The notes below the pieces were generated by a model. The model had not been told where the DNA came from. It saw only the letters and a program-made list of their open reading frames with translations, and did no database searches. Both the position numbers and the translations under genes were made by a program. From positions 1,984,001 to 2,048,000 of the forward strand of contig NW_020167521.1 in NCBI RefSeq assembly GCF_001641265.1: a DNA stretch of 64,000 nt. Direction: 5' to 3'. Shown here piece after piece: positions 55,424-64,000 of this stretch; within the stretch, counting starts at the first letter, position 1; each line of letters starts with the position of its first letter. Source of the DNA: Pseudogymnoascus destructans. Taxonomy: Eukaryota > Ascomycota > Leotiomycetes > Thelebolales > Thelebolaceae.

Positions 55424-56860
55424 TTAAAACGAAGGCACATACATCCAATCCTTTGAATCAAACCTCACCTCAAACGATGCCTCCTCAAACGTCCCCACCG
55501 CCGCAAACAAATCATGCCCCCCCTCTAACCCCGTCACCAGTCGATCCTGGCTCGCATCCGCCTCCTCATGCAAATCCCATTGCCCAACCTTCTCCCCCTC
55601 CCTCGTCAAGAAGATCTCCACATCCACCACCTCCCTTGGCTGCGGCTCCCCGTAAGACGGCGGCGCATCCGACTTCTTCGGCTTCAACACCATCCCCAGT
55701 CCAATCGTCTCCCCCGGCTTAAACGGGTCCGTGAACCCCTTCCCGCCCCAACAGTCATTGATATACTTATTTCCATCATCTCCATGCACCCCCAGACTCC
55801 CCCTCTCCCACCCAGGCAGGCGGAAGGGCGGGAACGGCTGGGCCACAAAGCCAAGCGCTATGCTGACCTCGCTGCGGTTGCGCGGCGAGATCGCAACTTC
55901 GAAGTAGATCGTCTTCGACCGCCGCAGCGACATGGGTGAGTGCGCTAGCACGCTGTAAAGCGGCACAGTGGACACGAGACAGCTGTCAGGCGACTTGCGC
56001 TTCGAGGCGCACACCCACGTCCCCTTGCGCGTTTTCTGCACCGACCCAACGTACTGCGACGGCCGCATTAGGTCTACAAACCCGTCATCAACGGCGCTGA
56101 TGGTCGCTTGGGTGAGCTGCGCAGGGGCGATGAGTGGGCGCGCCCTACACCAGGTTTCGCCGCGGTCGGCTTCGGACTCGGTGGCGTTGTTAGCGCTGCT
56201 GCGATCCTCGCCGAAGGAGGGGGGAGGGGGGAGCAGAGAGGTGTCGGGGACTGCGGTTTGCCAGTCGTGATATGGAGCTGCTTCTTCTAGCTTTTTGGAA
56301 GGGGGTGGGCCAGGGGGTGCGTCGTACCCGCCGTGGGATGGAGGAGGTCCAGATGGTGGCTCGTACCCGCCGTGGGAGGGAGGAGGCCCAGATGGTGACT
56401 CGTACCCGCCTACGCGAGACGGAGGAGGTCCAGACGGTGGCTCGTACCCGCCGATGTGGGAGGGAGGAGGTCCGGGAGGTGGCTCATACCCGCCGACGTG
56501 GGATGGAGGGGGCCCAGATGGGGCTTCGTAACGCGATTGCGAAGGAGGAGGACCAGGAGGGGCTTCGTAGCCATGTCCCGGCGGAGGCCCAGACGGCGGC
56601 GCGTACCCACCATCACCACGCCCCGGCGGCGGCCCAGAAGGCGCCTCATACTCCTCCTGCGTCCTCTGGGGAGCGGAAAGGCCGTTAGAGGGAGCGTAGG
56701 GATTGTTTGAGCCTAGATGCGAGTAGTTCGGCGGCGGGCCGGAGGGAGGATCGTACGACATGCTGGTGGCTCTTGCGGTGGCCTTGGGAGCTGAAACGGG
56801 ACGGGCGTTCAGAGCGTCTTCTTGGACGCCGTCTCCCTTGAGATCGCGGCCAAAACACAT
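55424..56860 (-). CDS. proline-rich SPRY-domain protein with PPxY motifs
   Basis: Intronless 478-residue frame from ATG 56860. Residues 35-210 contain nine imperfect 12-16-residue repeats of the type YEPPSGPPPSHGG. A SPRY-like domain follows (about 245-478), with SKTIYFEVAISPRNRSEVSIALGF, PGWERGSLGVHGDDGNKYIN and FKPGETIGLGMVL, the conserved beta-sandwich blocks. Two PPxY motifs are visible: PPNY (43-46) and PPSY (400-403), ligands for WW domains such as those of Rsp5/Nedd4 ubiquitin ligases. Yeast Ssh4/Ear1 combine SPRY and PY motifs as Rsp5 adaptors, but they have a transmembrane anchor that I do not see here. The N-terminal MCFG could be lipidated. Function is inferred, not shown. Confidence 0.87.
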   Translation of the reverse strand: MCFGRDLKGDGVQEDALNARPVSAPKATARATSMSYDPPSGPPPNYSHLGSNNPYAPSNGLSAPQRTQEEYEAPSGPPPGRGDGGYAPPSGPPPGHGYEAPPGPPPSQSRYEAPSGPPPSHVGGYEPPPGPPPSHIGGYEPPSGPPPSRVGGYESPSGPPPSHGGYEPPSGPPPSHGGYDAPPGPPPSKKLEEAAPYHDWQTAVPDTSLLPPPPSFGEDRSSANNATESEADRGETWCRARPLIAPAQLTQATISAVDDGFVDLMRPSQYVGSVQKTRKGTWVCASKRKSPDSCLVSTVPLYSVLAHSPMSLRRSKTIYFEVAISPRNRSEVSIALGFVAQPFPPFRLPGWERGSLGVHGDDGNKYINDCWGGKGFTDPFKPGETIGLGMVLKPKKSDAPPSYGEPQPREVVDVEIFLTREGEKVGQWDLHEEADASQDRLVTGLEGGHDLFAAVGTFEEASFEVRFDSKDWMYVPSF

Positions 56861-57235
56861 TGATGACGTGGGCGGGGTGGGCGGGGGCCTAGAGGCTGGG
56901 GATCTGGTTGGTTGACCTGATTGGATGGCTGTTCAGGCACAGGTCCGTCTGTATGTGGAAGCTGAGTTATCGTGTGGAAAGTGTCGTTTAGGATTTGAGG
57001 TAGTCTTTCTTATGTACCAATATTTATGAAAGGCACCTTCCTTTCAGTTCCAAACAAAGCGTTATTATTCAATAATCTGATCCGGGCCAGTGCAAGCTTG
57101 GTGACGCTGCCCTTAAAGCCACCTCCCAAGGCTTGGAAGGCGGCTCGCAGTGGCAGAATAACGGAGCTATCGTCGACGAACCTCCGACATCACCTTCCTC
57201 ACAGTCGACAGCGCCGCTTTCTCACACTGCTTACT
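56861..57235. other. upstream region of the SPRY gene
   Basis: No coding sequence seen. The frame downstream of the HTH ORF continues in short stretches with stops. Confidence 0.45.
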
Positions 57236-57547
57236 TTAATCCTTCAACTTGGTATCCTGCTCCTTAAATTTCGGAATCTCGACTATCCGATCGCGCTTGT
57301 CCTCTGTGATTTTCTTCGGTGCGCCGCTGCGCGGTTTGGATTTCTGGCGGACGCGGTCGTGCTCCCGACGGATGGTCGAGACGAGGGTTGAGAGTGGGAT
57401 GGTGGAGTGTCTCTCTTGGATTTTTCTGTAGCCCCACCCGATGCTGCGGAGTTCGCAGATGCGCGCGCGCATTTCAGGGGTGAGTTCCTTACCTCGTCGG
57501 CCTCGAGGCTTTGAGGGGACATCCGTTGGGGGGGTTGGAGTGCTCAT
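57236..57547 (-). CDS. small Tc1-type helix-turn-helix protein or transposase relic
   Basis: A 103-residue ATG frame begins with a Pro-rich leader, then RGRRGKELTPEMRARICELRSIGWGYRKIQERHSTIPLSTLVSTIRRE, a helix-turn-helix like the N-terminal DNA-binding part of Tc1/mariner transposases, and RSGAPKKITEDKRDRIVE, equivalent to the linker before the second HTH. It then ends after a Lys/Asp-rich tail. There is no DDE domain downstream. It is either a stranded 5' piece of a transposon or a small domesticated DNA-binding protein. It lies tightly between SPRY and ROK1 on the same strand, and the frame is clean. Confidence 0.5.
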   Translation of the reverse strand: MSTPTPPTDVPSKPRGRRGKELTPEMRARICELRSIGWGYRKIQERHSTIPLSTLVSTIRREHDRVRQKSKPRSGAPKKITEDKRDRIVEIPKFKEQDTKLKD

Positions 57548-57765
57548 TGTTGTTGTCGTGTTGGGGACGTGAAGGTCGCGATTCGCGAGTTGCTATAAGG
57601 CACAGACGCACAGACCATATGTGATATTTGAAGCACTCACTATACAGTATGTAGTTTGTGACACTTTCGCTTTTCTTCTGTAATTGAAAATTGAATAGAC
57701 ACTGTTGGCAGAAAGTATGGGCATAGAGGTCATTTTGAACGGAGGAAATTCTATCCATGTTGGAT

Positions 57766-59976
57766 CTAGTCATCAAACCCGCCAAAGTCACTCCCACCAT
57801 CACTCCCAGCACCAGCATCACTGCCCTTCTCCTCCAACTCTGCCCTCCTTCGGCTGCCCATCACGGCCCCCTTCTTCCTATTCTCAACCTTCCTCTCATA
57901 CCCACTCTTGGTACTAATCTTCGCCTTCCCTCCCTTCCCGCCCTCCTTTTCCAGCCCCGCCCTTCTGACTTCCACTCCCCGCATCTTCAAATCTTTCTTA
58001 TCCTTCTTACTCACGCTTGGAAGCGCATCTAGCAGCCACTTCTGCACACCCTCCCCTTCCTTCTTCCCTGCAGCCTTCTCGCTCGCTGCGATAATATTCG
58101 CAATCGGCTTCACAAACGGAATATCCTCCTTCGTATAAAACGTAACCGCAACCCCTCCATCGCGGCCCGCGCGCCCTGTCCTTCCAACCCTGTGAATATA
58201 ACTAGCCCCTGAGCTCGGAACATCGTAGTTAACGACGCCGTTGATGCCGCGGAAATCCACGCCTCGGCTCAGAATGTCCGTCGTGATCAGGATCCAGATC
58301 TCGCCGTTGCGGAAGCGCGACATGATCGCGCTGCGCGCAGAGTCGGAGAGGTCAGAGTGCAGCACCGCGAGGCGCGAGCTGCCGCCTGCTTCGGCGGGGA
58401 TGTCGTAGAGCAGCTCAGAGTGCAGGGCGATGGCGCGGGGAATGGTCTGGGTGAAGACAAGGAAGGGGGGGCGGAGTTTGGGGTCGGAGGGCGAGGCGAG
58501 GCAGGGGGAGGTGGGGTGTAGGAGTTGGCGAAGGCCGATGAGTTTGCCGGGTTCGGTGGCAGCGTAGATTAAGTGATGTGTTATGTTGGGGATTGCGGAG
58601 TCTTTGAGGCCAATGACGAGGCGGACGAGGGGTTGTGCGGGGAGTGAGAGTCGCTCACGGCGGGAGGAGATTGTAGAGACGGCGAGGGTTTCGATAGAGG
58701 ATCCCATGGTGGCAGACCAGAGAGATACGTGCAGGAGAGGGGAGACGCAGGATTCCCAGATTCCGAGTGTTTGGTCACGGAACAGTGGATCCAGGAGGAC
58801 ATCCGCTTCGTCGAGGATGAGATGGCACACGGTTTCTAGAGGCAGCCTATCCTTTGAGCCGGGCTTCGTGAGTGCGTGGAGGAGTATGAGAGGAGTGGTG
58901 ACGAGTATATCAGCTTTAGCAACAGGCTGAGCTGCTCGTTTTGCTGCTTTGGCGTCTCGTTTTGCGGCATCAGCCTCGTCATCTTCATCGCTCTCGTTCT
59001 CGCTTTCACTCTCGCTGGCATCCTCTTTCGGCGCGGTGACAACTTGGTCACTGTCTCCAACTACTCGCATGCCCTTCACCATTCCGACGACTTTAATGCC
59101 AGTCCCGATGGCCAACTTTCTTCCCTCGTTAACAATCTGGCTTGCCAGCTCTTTCGTAGGCGCAACAATAATAGCCTCCAGCCTGTGCGATAACTCTGCC
59201 TCCTTCCGCCGCCTTTGTATCATGCTGTTGACCACTGGGATCAAGAAAGCGAGAGTCTTCCCACTGCCCGTAGGAGCAACAGTCAACAGATCTACCTCAG
59301 ACCCCTCAGCCACCGCCTCCTTCCCCTCCTCTGAGTTGGAGAGCGCAAACTCAGGTTTCAACAGCAGAGGTAGACTGCCCATCTGTACCTCCGTAGGAAT
59401 CTTGTACCCCTCGCGCTTCAGATTCTCCCCCAGCCGTTTAGAGATACCAAAGTTCATTTTCAGGTCCTCGAACGCCGTCAGAGGCTGCGGGTATATCTGC
59501 TTATGTTCATCCTTCGCCTTCTTTGGCGGCTCCTTCTCCTTGCGCTTCTTGGACTTCTTGCGCTTCACCACCGGCTCCGGCTTGGAGAGCAGTGTGATTT
59601 TTATTCTGTGGGAGCGCAGCGTCGCTTTGCATTCGTCCTCGTCGAGTAGCGTCGGTTCGATCGTCTCGGTCTTGTCGCTCAGCGCAGCCTCTGCCAAAAT
59701 CTGGGCGGCCTTCTTCCTCTTCTCTCTTTTGATCGTCTGTTTGCGCTCGGTTTTCGGCGCCTGCGCGAAGAAGTTTATTTCTTCATCGTCCACATCGCTC
59801 AGGACAGCCTCTTCTTTCCTGTCACTAAACTTGCGCTTCTTGTTTTGCGGGACCGGGTCATTGTAGAGTTGCGGGTTGCTCGCGGTGCCTGCGGACGGCA
59901 AAGTCGGGGACTGGGTCCTGCCAATCGGCTTTCGGGTCTGCTTGGTAGACCGCGAAAGGATCTTGAAGATATCCAT
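57766..59976 (-). CDS. ROK1: DEAD-box ATP-dependent RNA helicase Rok1 (DDX52)
   Basis: Intronless 736-residue frame from ATG 59976. An N-terminal basic, Lys/Glu-rich region (1-160) precedes the helicase core. Motifs: Q-motif region YKIPTEVQMGSLPLLL, Walker A APTGSGKT (234-241), PTKELA (273-278), DEAD (389-392), SAT (421-423), TTDILSRGVDF and HRVGRTGRAGR. An acidic insertion (about 318-345) sits inside the first RecA lobe, as in Rok1 proteins. The C-terminus has the family-specific KSGYERKVENRKKGAVMGSRRR, then an acidic Gly/Ser tail. Rok1 acts in the nucleolus in early 18S pre-rRNA processing and snR30 release, and is essential in yeast. Confidence 0.96.
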   Translation of the reverse strand: MDIFKILSRSTKQTRKPIGRTQSPTLPSAGTASNPQLYNDPVPQNKKRKFSDRKEEAVLSDVDDEEINFFAQAPKTERKQTIKREKRKKAAQILAEAALSDKTETIEPTLLDEDECKATLRSHRIKITLLSKPEPVVKRKKSKKRKEKEPPKKAKDEHKQIYPQPLTAFEDLKMNFGISKRLGENLKREGYKIPTEVQMGSLPLLLKPEFALSNSEEGKEAVAEGSEVDLLTVAPTGSGKTLAFLIPVVNSMIQRRRKEAELSHRLEAIIVAPTKELASQIVNEGRKLAIGTGIKVVGMVKGMRVVGDSDQVVTAPKEDASESESENESDEDDEADAAKRDAKAAKRAAQPVAKADILVTTPLILLHALTKPGSKDRLPLETVCHLILDEADVLLDPLFRDQTLGIWESCVSPLLHVSLWSATMGSSIETLAVSTISSRRERLSLPAQPLVRLVIGLKDSAIPNITHHLIYAATEPGKLIGLRQLLHPTSPCLASPSDPKLRPPFLVFTQTIPRAIALHSELLYDIPAEAGGSSRLAVLHSDLSDSARSAIMSRFRNGEIWILITTDILSRGVDFRGINGVVNYDVPSSGASYIHRVGRTGRAGRDGGVAVTFYTKEDIPFVKPIANIIAASEKAAGKKEGEGVQKWLLDALPSVSKKDKKDLKMRGVEVRRAGLEKEGGKGGKAKISTKSGYERKVENRKKGAVMGSRRRAELEEKGSDAGAGSDGGSDFGGFDD

Positions 59977-60548
59977 CCTTTCTAGCTTGAGTGGTAGATT
60001 GGAATATCGACTCTGGTATTCCTTGGTGGGTTATGTGAGAGCTGCGAGGTTTGGGAACTTTTTTCGGTCAAAGCTTTTTATCTCTCAGCCTCGCCTACAA
60101 ACTCGGCCTCGTGCTTCAAACACAAGTTATAAAAATGGCAGCCACGTCGTAATCGACGTAGTTTAAGGCTAATGGGTCAATTTTAGGCCCGGTTATAAAC
60201 CCACAGGGCCTATGAATATTTTCTCCTTATAGGCGTTTTATTATTTCCGTAACTGAGCCCAATTCTCCGTGATCAAGACCGATATTCGCAGTTTGCTATA
60301 ATTCATATTCGCCAAATGGCTACATCTAGAGGCTATAGCATTACGATAATTCGATTGTCTTTTAGTGTACAATGATGCAAGAAAAATGGCCGCAGAGTAT
60401 GTGCAATGCTGAGCCCGATGTCTCCCATCTATCGTTCCATCCTTTCTTCCCTCCCCTGTCCAACGTAAAAACAGACATCTTCTATCTCTACCACTGCCTT
60501 CTAAGCACCCAAACCAATGCAGACTCAAGAGTACATATCAAGAGTCTC
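59977..60548. other. intergenic region, ROK1 promoter and ATP20 3' flank
   Basis: No gene recognised. Confidence 0.55.
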
Positions 60549-61304
60549 CTAATGGCTTGCACCAGTATCTCCCCTGTATCCGATAAGCTTCATCCTGCCG
60601 ATCATCTCTCCAACGGTGAAGAAACCGAGGACCTCAGCGAAGATGACAGCTCCAGAGGCGACCTGGGCGCAGCTGATGTTGCGGACGGAGTTCAAGGACA
60701 CGTTAGGGAAGAAAGCAGATGGGTTTCTGCTGTTCTTGACGACTTGCTGGAAGGCGGATTGGAAAGTTGAGAGAGGTCTGTCACGTCTTCCTGTTAGTTT
60801 TACTGCCTTTACTTCTTTCTAGATACGATATATTCGAAGAATTGGACAGTACTTACGGTGGTGCCATCTTTTGCGACTGGAAAACGAGCTTGGAGAGTTC
60901 CAAGCCGACGCGGGCGTAGTAGATGGTTGGAGGAATTTGTCCTAAAGAGTGCATCGTCAGCCATTGAACCATCCAAATCCATCAACAGCAGTTTCCACAC
61001 TGTCTCGACTGATAAACATACTCTCGACGAAAGCAATAAGCCTTCCTGTGCGGCCACCAATCTTCCCGAGGGTGTTACCCAGGCCCTTCACGGCACCGCT
61101 AATAGCCGGCCCAGCAGAAGCAGAGACCCTCGACAGACCCTCGGAAGCCTTCGACTGGAAGTTCTGTGCCTGCTCGGTCGCCTTGGACGCGGTGTCCTTT
61201 GCGGCCTCGGTGGCTTTAGCAGTCGTGGACTCGCATCGGCGACCGTTGCGGACGGTGAACTTGGCCGATTGCCGGAGCACGGCGCGAGACGCTGACAACG
61301 ACAT
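60549..61304 (-). CDS. ATP20: mitochondrial F1Fo ATP synthase subunit G
   Basis: Three exons: 61304-61022, 60941-60857 and 60777-60549, with introns of 80 bp (60942-61021, phase 1) and 79 bp (60778-60856, phase 2; AACTAACAG region, GACAG acceptor), 198 residues. The N-terminus (MSLSASRAVLRQSAKFTVRNGRR) is a typical matrix presequence. An Ala/Ser/Lys-rich stretch follows, then GLGNTLGKIGGRTGRLIAFVE, then QIPPTIYYARVGLELSKLVFQSQKMAPP and a C-terminal membrane helix AVIFAEVLGFFTVGEMIGR ending in IGYRG, the family signature. Subunit g is an inner-membrane protein needed for ATP synthase dimers and cristae shape. All three junctions restore family sequence. Confidence 0.95.
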
Positions 61305-61623
61305 TATATCCTGATATGGCCGGGAGATTCAGGGGATGGACTCTCGGGGTACCCGTGGTGTGCTGAGCGGGTAATTGAGTGATGGGTTGATGTCGCGGAG
61401 CAATTTTCAGGTTGTTTTCGCTATAGGTCGGAGCTCTACGGCTTCCAAGATTTGGCTTAGTCATCCGGAATTTCATGAGCGAGATTGGAAAGCCCACCAA
61501 TTCCACTCCATCACATATTTAATTCAACATGGAAATGTTATGATGTGCTACATTTGGCATTAATTACTATGGAATAATCATAAACATGGCTTATCTACTC
61601 ATATATCCCTGTGCCCGTCCAAC
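61305..61623. other. ATP20 promoter and 3' flank of the dehydrogenase
   Basis: No gene recognised. AT-rich near 61500-61600. Confidence 0.5.
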
Positions 61624-62794
61624 TCACTCGTTCTGAATCATAACCTTGATAGCGCCTGTCTTCGGGTCTGCGGCAGTCTCGAACGCGTTAACTGCATCCT
61701 CGAGGGCATAACGGTGGGTGACAAGCTTCTTCATGTCGATCAAGCCAGCTTGAACCAACCGGATGGCCCGCGGCCATGTGTCGCAGTACCGGTATTGAAA
61801 CTGTAGGTCGACTTCCTGGGTACTCAATCTCATGAACGGGATGTTCATCTCGTTCTTCCCAACACCAATCATGAAGACCTTTCCTCCAAACTTCACGGCC
61901 CAGATGGCTGCGGATATGCTGCTCTCGACACCTGTGCACTCCAGAGCGTATGCGGGCTCAATACCACCGAACGCAGTTACGATGGCCTTGGCCGAATCTT
62001 CAGCAGACACTCGCTCGACCTTGAAGGTGGTCACCGATGGAACGAGCTCCTTTGCGAACTTCAGTCGGCTCTCATCGATATCCGTGATAACAATTGGTTC
62101 TGCTCAGCAGCTCTGGCGCACAGCAGCGTGATCAAACCGATTGGCCCAGCACCACAGATCTGGACTGGGTCGCCGAGCTGAACACCAGCACGCGCCATAC
62201 AAGCCAGAGCTACGCTCAGCGGCTCCGGAAGTGCGCCGTCTTCATATGACATATCTCCAATCTTGTGGCACCATTTTGCTGGGTGGTTGACATATCTTCG
62301 GAGGAGGCCAGTTACTGGTGGCGTGGATAGAAACTCGACCTTCTCGCAACCGTTGTATCTTCCAGTCAGGCAGGGCTCGCACTCTCCACAGGTAACGTTG
62401 GGCTCGAATGCTACGTGGTCTCCGACCTTCAGGCTGCCCACTGATGGATGAACTGCTAGAATAACACCGGCGGATTCGTGTCCTAAAATATGTGTGTCCT
62501 TCACGATCATGGGGCCAATGCACCCAGCATGCCTGAAGTGGACATCAGAACTAGAGAGAGTCAGCTACTGTGGTTGCGCCCCGATGGTTTTTGACTTACC
62601 CGCAGATACCTGTGCTCTTAATCCCAATAGCCACTTCCCCTTCCTTCAAGTCGCTCCCGGACTGCACGGATTCCAGCGAGGGCGTGGCCTCTCCAACCCA
62701 CAGCTTGTGCTCTGGTCTGGGTTGGTGTAAACTCCTATATTTGGTAGCGTTTGCTTAATCTCCGTCCCCTGTGGTGCAGTTCTGACGAAGACAT
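61624..62794 (-). pseudogene. LAD1: L-arabinitol 4-dehydrogenase-like zinc alcohol dehydrogenase, frameshifted
   Basis: Family sequence runs almost full length, but only across three frame changes. From ATG 62794 (MSSSEL) the frame shifts near 62775 to APQGTEIKQTLPNIGVYTNP, again near 62715 to HKLWVGEATPSLESVQSG, and again near 62100 (ARAA to PIVITDIDESRLKFAKELVP). One intron fits at 62551-62599 (GTAAGT, TCTAG), joining STGICG to SDVHF. Retained features are catalytic-zinc residues (ICGSDVHF Cys, GHE), the structural-zinc Cys cluster CGECEPCLTGRYNGC, Rossmann GAGPIG, and the C-terminus DPKTGAIKVMI. Functional relatives oxidise L-arabinitol to L-xylulose with NAD+ in the fungal L-arabinose pathway. 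Otherwise good conservation suggests recent inactivation, unless the indels are assembly errors. Confidence 0.78.
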
Positions 62795-63618
62795 TGTTTT
62801 TCTCTAGCCTTTAATAATATTCTCTGGTGATGTGCGAGGCTAGATGTGAAAAAAAAGGGAAGCTGACGATAATTTGAGAGGCGCTCCGTATAAATATGAG
62901 AGGAAAGTTTGGAGAGCCCAGTATCCCATTGACCCATTGACCCCATTGACCCCATTGACCCCATTGACCCCATTGACCCATTGACCCCATTGACCCCATT
63001 GACCCATTGACCCATTGACCCCATTGACCCCATTGACCCCATTGACCCCATTGACCCCATTGACCCCATTGACCCCATTGACCCCATAAACCCCATAAAC
63101 CCCGCCCGCCCACACACCACAATCATCCAGAACTACCCACCGGGGGCGTTGTGCGGGGCAATCCTCCCCGAAAGCCGCCCCAACGCCAGGATATTTTGGA
63201 AATTCTAAAAATTCTGTTCCTCTTTCATTTTTGCTGTCCTAAAATAATACGGGCTCCAATCATATATGCAGATAAGCATCACAATGGTCTTTTGGATCAG
63301 TGCTGCTGTAGCCCTATTTTTGTGCGTGGGATGACAATGCTACCCCCACTCACGATGTGATCTCCAGGCGGTGAATACAACCTCATTATCTGGTGTACGA
63401 GAAGGATATATGATCAATCGCGTTTTGCGGCTTTCGAGTGCGAATATGGCATTAGAAACGTTCGGGTTATCCGATATCGTCTTGAGATTGACTACTCCGC
63501 CATTCACGCCGATGAAGAATCTATTGATCTCAACTTCTATCAAACTACGAAGAGCCAAATCTATAATTCTCAATTCTAATTCTCTTCGCCCCGCATCTTT
63601 CTCTCCGTCACCAGCTCA
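62795..63618. other. intergenic region with minisatellite
   Basis: Apart from the repeat, nothing recognised. The right part should hold the promoter of the gene at 63619. Confidence 0.5.
62920..63100. repeat. (CCATTGACC)n minisatellite
   Basis: About sixteen tandem units of 9-11 bp (CCATTGACCC / CCATTGACCCA), turning into CCATAAACC at the right end. Confidence 0.93.
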
Positions 63619-64000
63619 ATGGCACCCATCAAAGTCGCCGTCCTGGACGACTACCACAAGATCTCCTCCGAGTTTCTGGCCAAACTCCCCTCATCCGCTT
63701 TCGAAATAACCTACTTCCCCTCCACCCTCCCCTCCTACGCCCACCCCTCCACCGCCACCTCCAGCAAAGCCGAGCTCGTCGCCCGCCTCGCCCCCTTCGA
63801 AATCATATCCACAATCCGCGAACGCACCCCCTTCCCCGGCGCCCTCCTCGAGCAGCTCCCAAACCTCAAGCTCCTCCAGACCACCAGCACCCGCAACCTC
63901 GCTATCGACCTCGATGCAGCACGCTGCCTCGGTATCGCCGTCGTCGGCACGTCATTTTGTGGCAAGCCTGCTGATGCACCACCCGGGCCGGATAGTACTA
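63619..64000 (+). CDS. D-isomer-specific 2-hydroxyacid dehydrogenase, N-terminal part (cut by window edge)
   Basis: The ATG at 63619 opens a frame that runs to the window end (127 codons). It begins MAPIKVAVLDDYHKISSEF, the first beta-alpha unit of the catalytic domain in fungal 2-hydroxyacid dehydrogenases. ISTIRERTPFPGALLEQLPNLKLLQTTSTRNLAIDL then matches the family pattern of a second strand, a loop and the LKLL..TG.RN..ID motif, and GKPADAPPGPDST is seen in fungal members. The NAD-binding Rossmann domain and the catalytic Arg/Glu/His lie beyond the window. The family reduces 2-oxo acids to D-2-hydroxy acids. The specific substrate is unknown. Confidence 0.85.
   Translation, partial: MAPIKVAVLDDYHKISSEFLAKLPSSAFEITYFPSTLPSYAHPSTATSSKAELVARLAPFEIISTIRERTPFPGALLEQLPNLKLLQTTSTRNLAIDLDAARCLGIAVVGTSFCGKPADAPPGPDST

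Noticed and set aside
58949..59866. 305-codon plus-strand frame, Ser/Phe/Leu-rich
   Set aside because: Antisense shadow of ROK1, a full-length conserved helicase.
62755..63126. Three overlapping frames with GSMGSMG, GQWGQWG or NGVNGVNG repeats
   Set aside because: All three frames of the CCATTGACC minisatellite stay open. This is a repeat artefact, not a structural protein.

Overview
The window looks like a chromosome segment from a filamentous ascomycete (Pezizomycotina). The reasons are short spliceosomal introns (about 48-250 bp) with GT..CTRAC..AG signals, compact GC-rich genes, fungal-specific families (ATP synthase subunits H and G, C2-containing Sch9 kinase, RSC7/Npl6, L-arabinitol dehydrogenase, Clg1-type cyclin) and AT-richer islands of transposon debris. 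I cannot resolve the class or genus. No rRNA, tRNA or CRISPR array was seen.

Layout. 1-6.5 kb: transposon graveyard on the minus strand, with a decayed Ty3/gypsy-type gag-protease, a decayed pogo-like transposase split by a solo LTR, and a 5'-truncated second pogo-like transposase. 6.6-33.9 kb: ordinary gene-dense euchromatin, with an acidic hypothetical protein, a SAPS-family Sit4/PP6 phosphatase subunit, VPS60 (ESCRT-III), a Cnn_1N (CM1) coiled-coil protein, an MFS sugar transporter, TFIIB, ATP14, SCH9 and RSC7. 34.2-42.4 kb: second transposon island, with an 11-bp minisatellite, a degenerate GCGCA-rich repeat array, a nearly complete pogo-like element with 45-bp TIRs and TA target duplication, a Tc1-like fragment, and four more LTRs of the 2.7-kb family, nested in each other and in the DNA transposons. 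42.4-47.1 kb: gene-free stretch full of simple repeats, leading into a long leader of a Clg1-like cyclin gene. 47.1-64 kb: cyclin, a weak membrane-protein ORF, RPL9, a GH16 pseudogene, a proline-rich SPRY/PPxY protein, a solo Tc1-type HTH ORF, ROK1, ATP20, a frameshifted L-arabinitol dehydrogenase and the start of a D-2-hydroxyacid dehydrogenase.

The genes are mostly unrelated housekeeping functions (transcription initiation, ribosome and rRNA processing, oxidative phosphorylation, endosomal sorting, TOR/PP6-related signalling, chromatin remodelling) with no evident metabolic cluster. The most informative structures are the five copies of a single LTR family, four with perfect 5-bp target duplications. 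Their internal coding region is absent from the window, and three of the LTR insertions interrupt DNA-transposon transposases. Gene models were derived by eye from splice signals and family conservation. No database search was run, so family names rest on recognised motifs.
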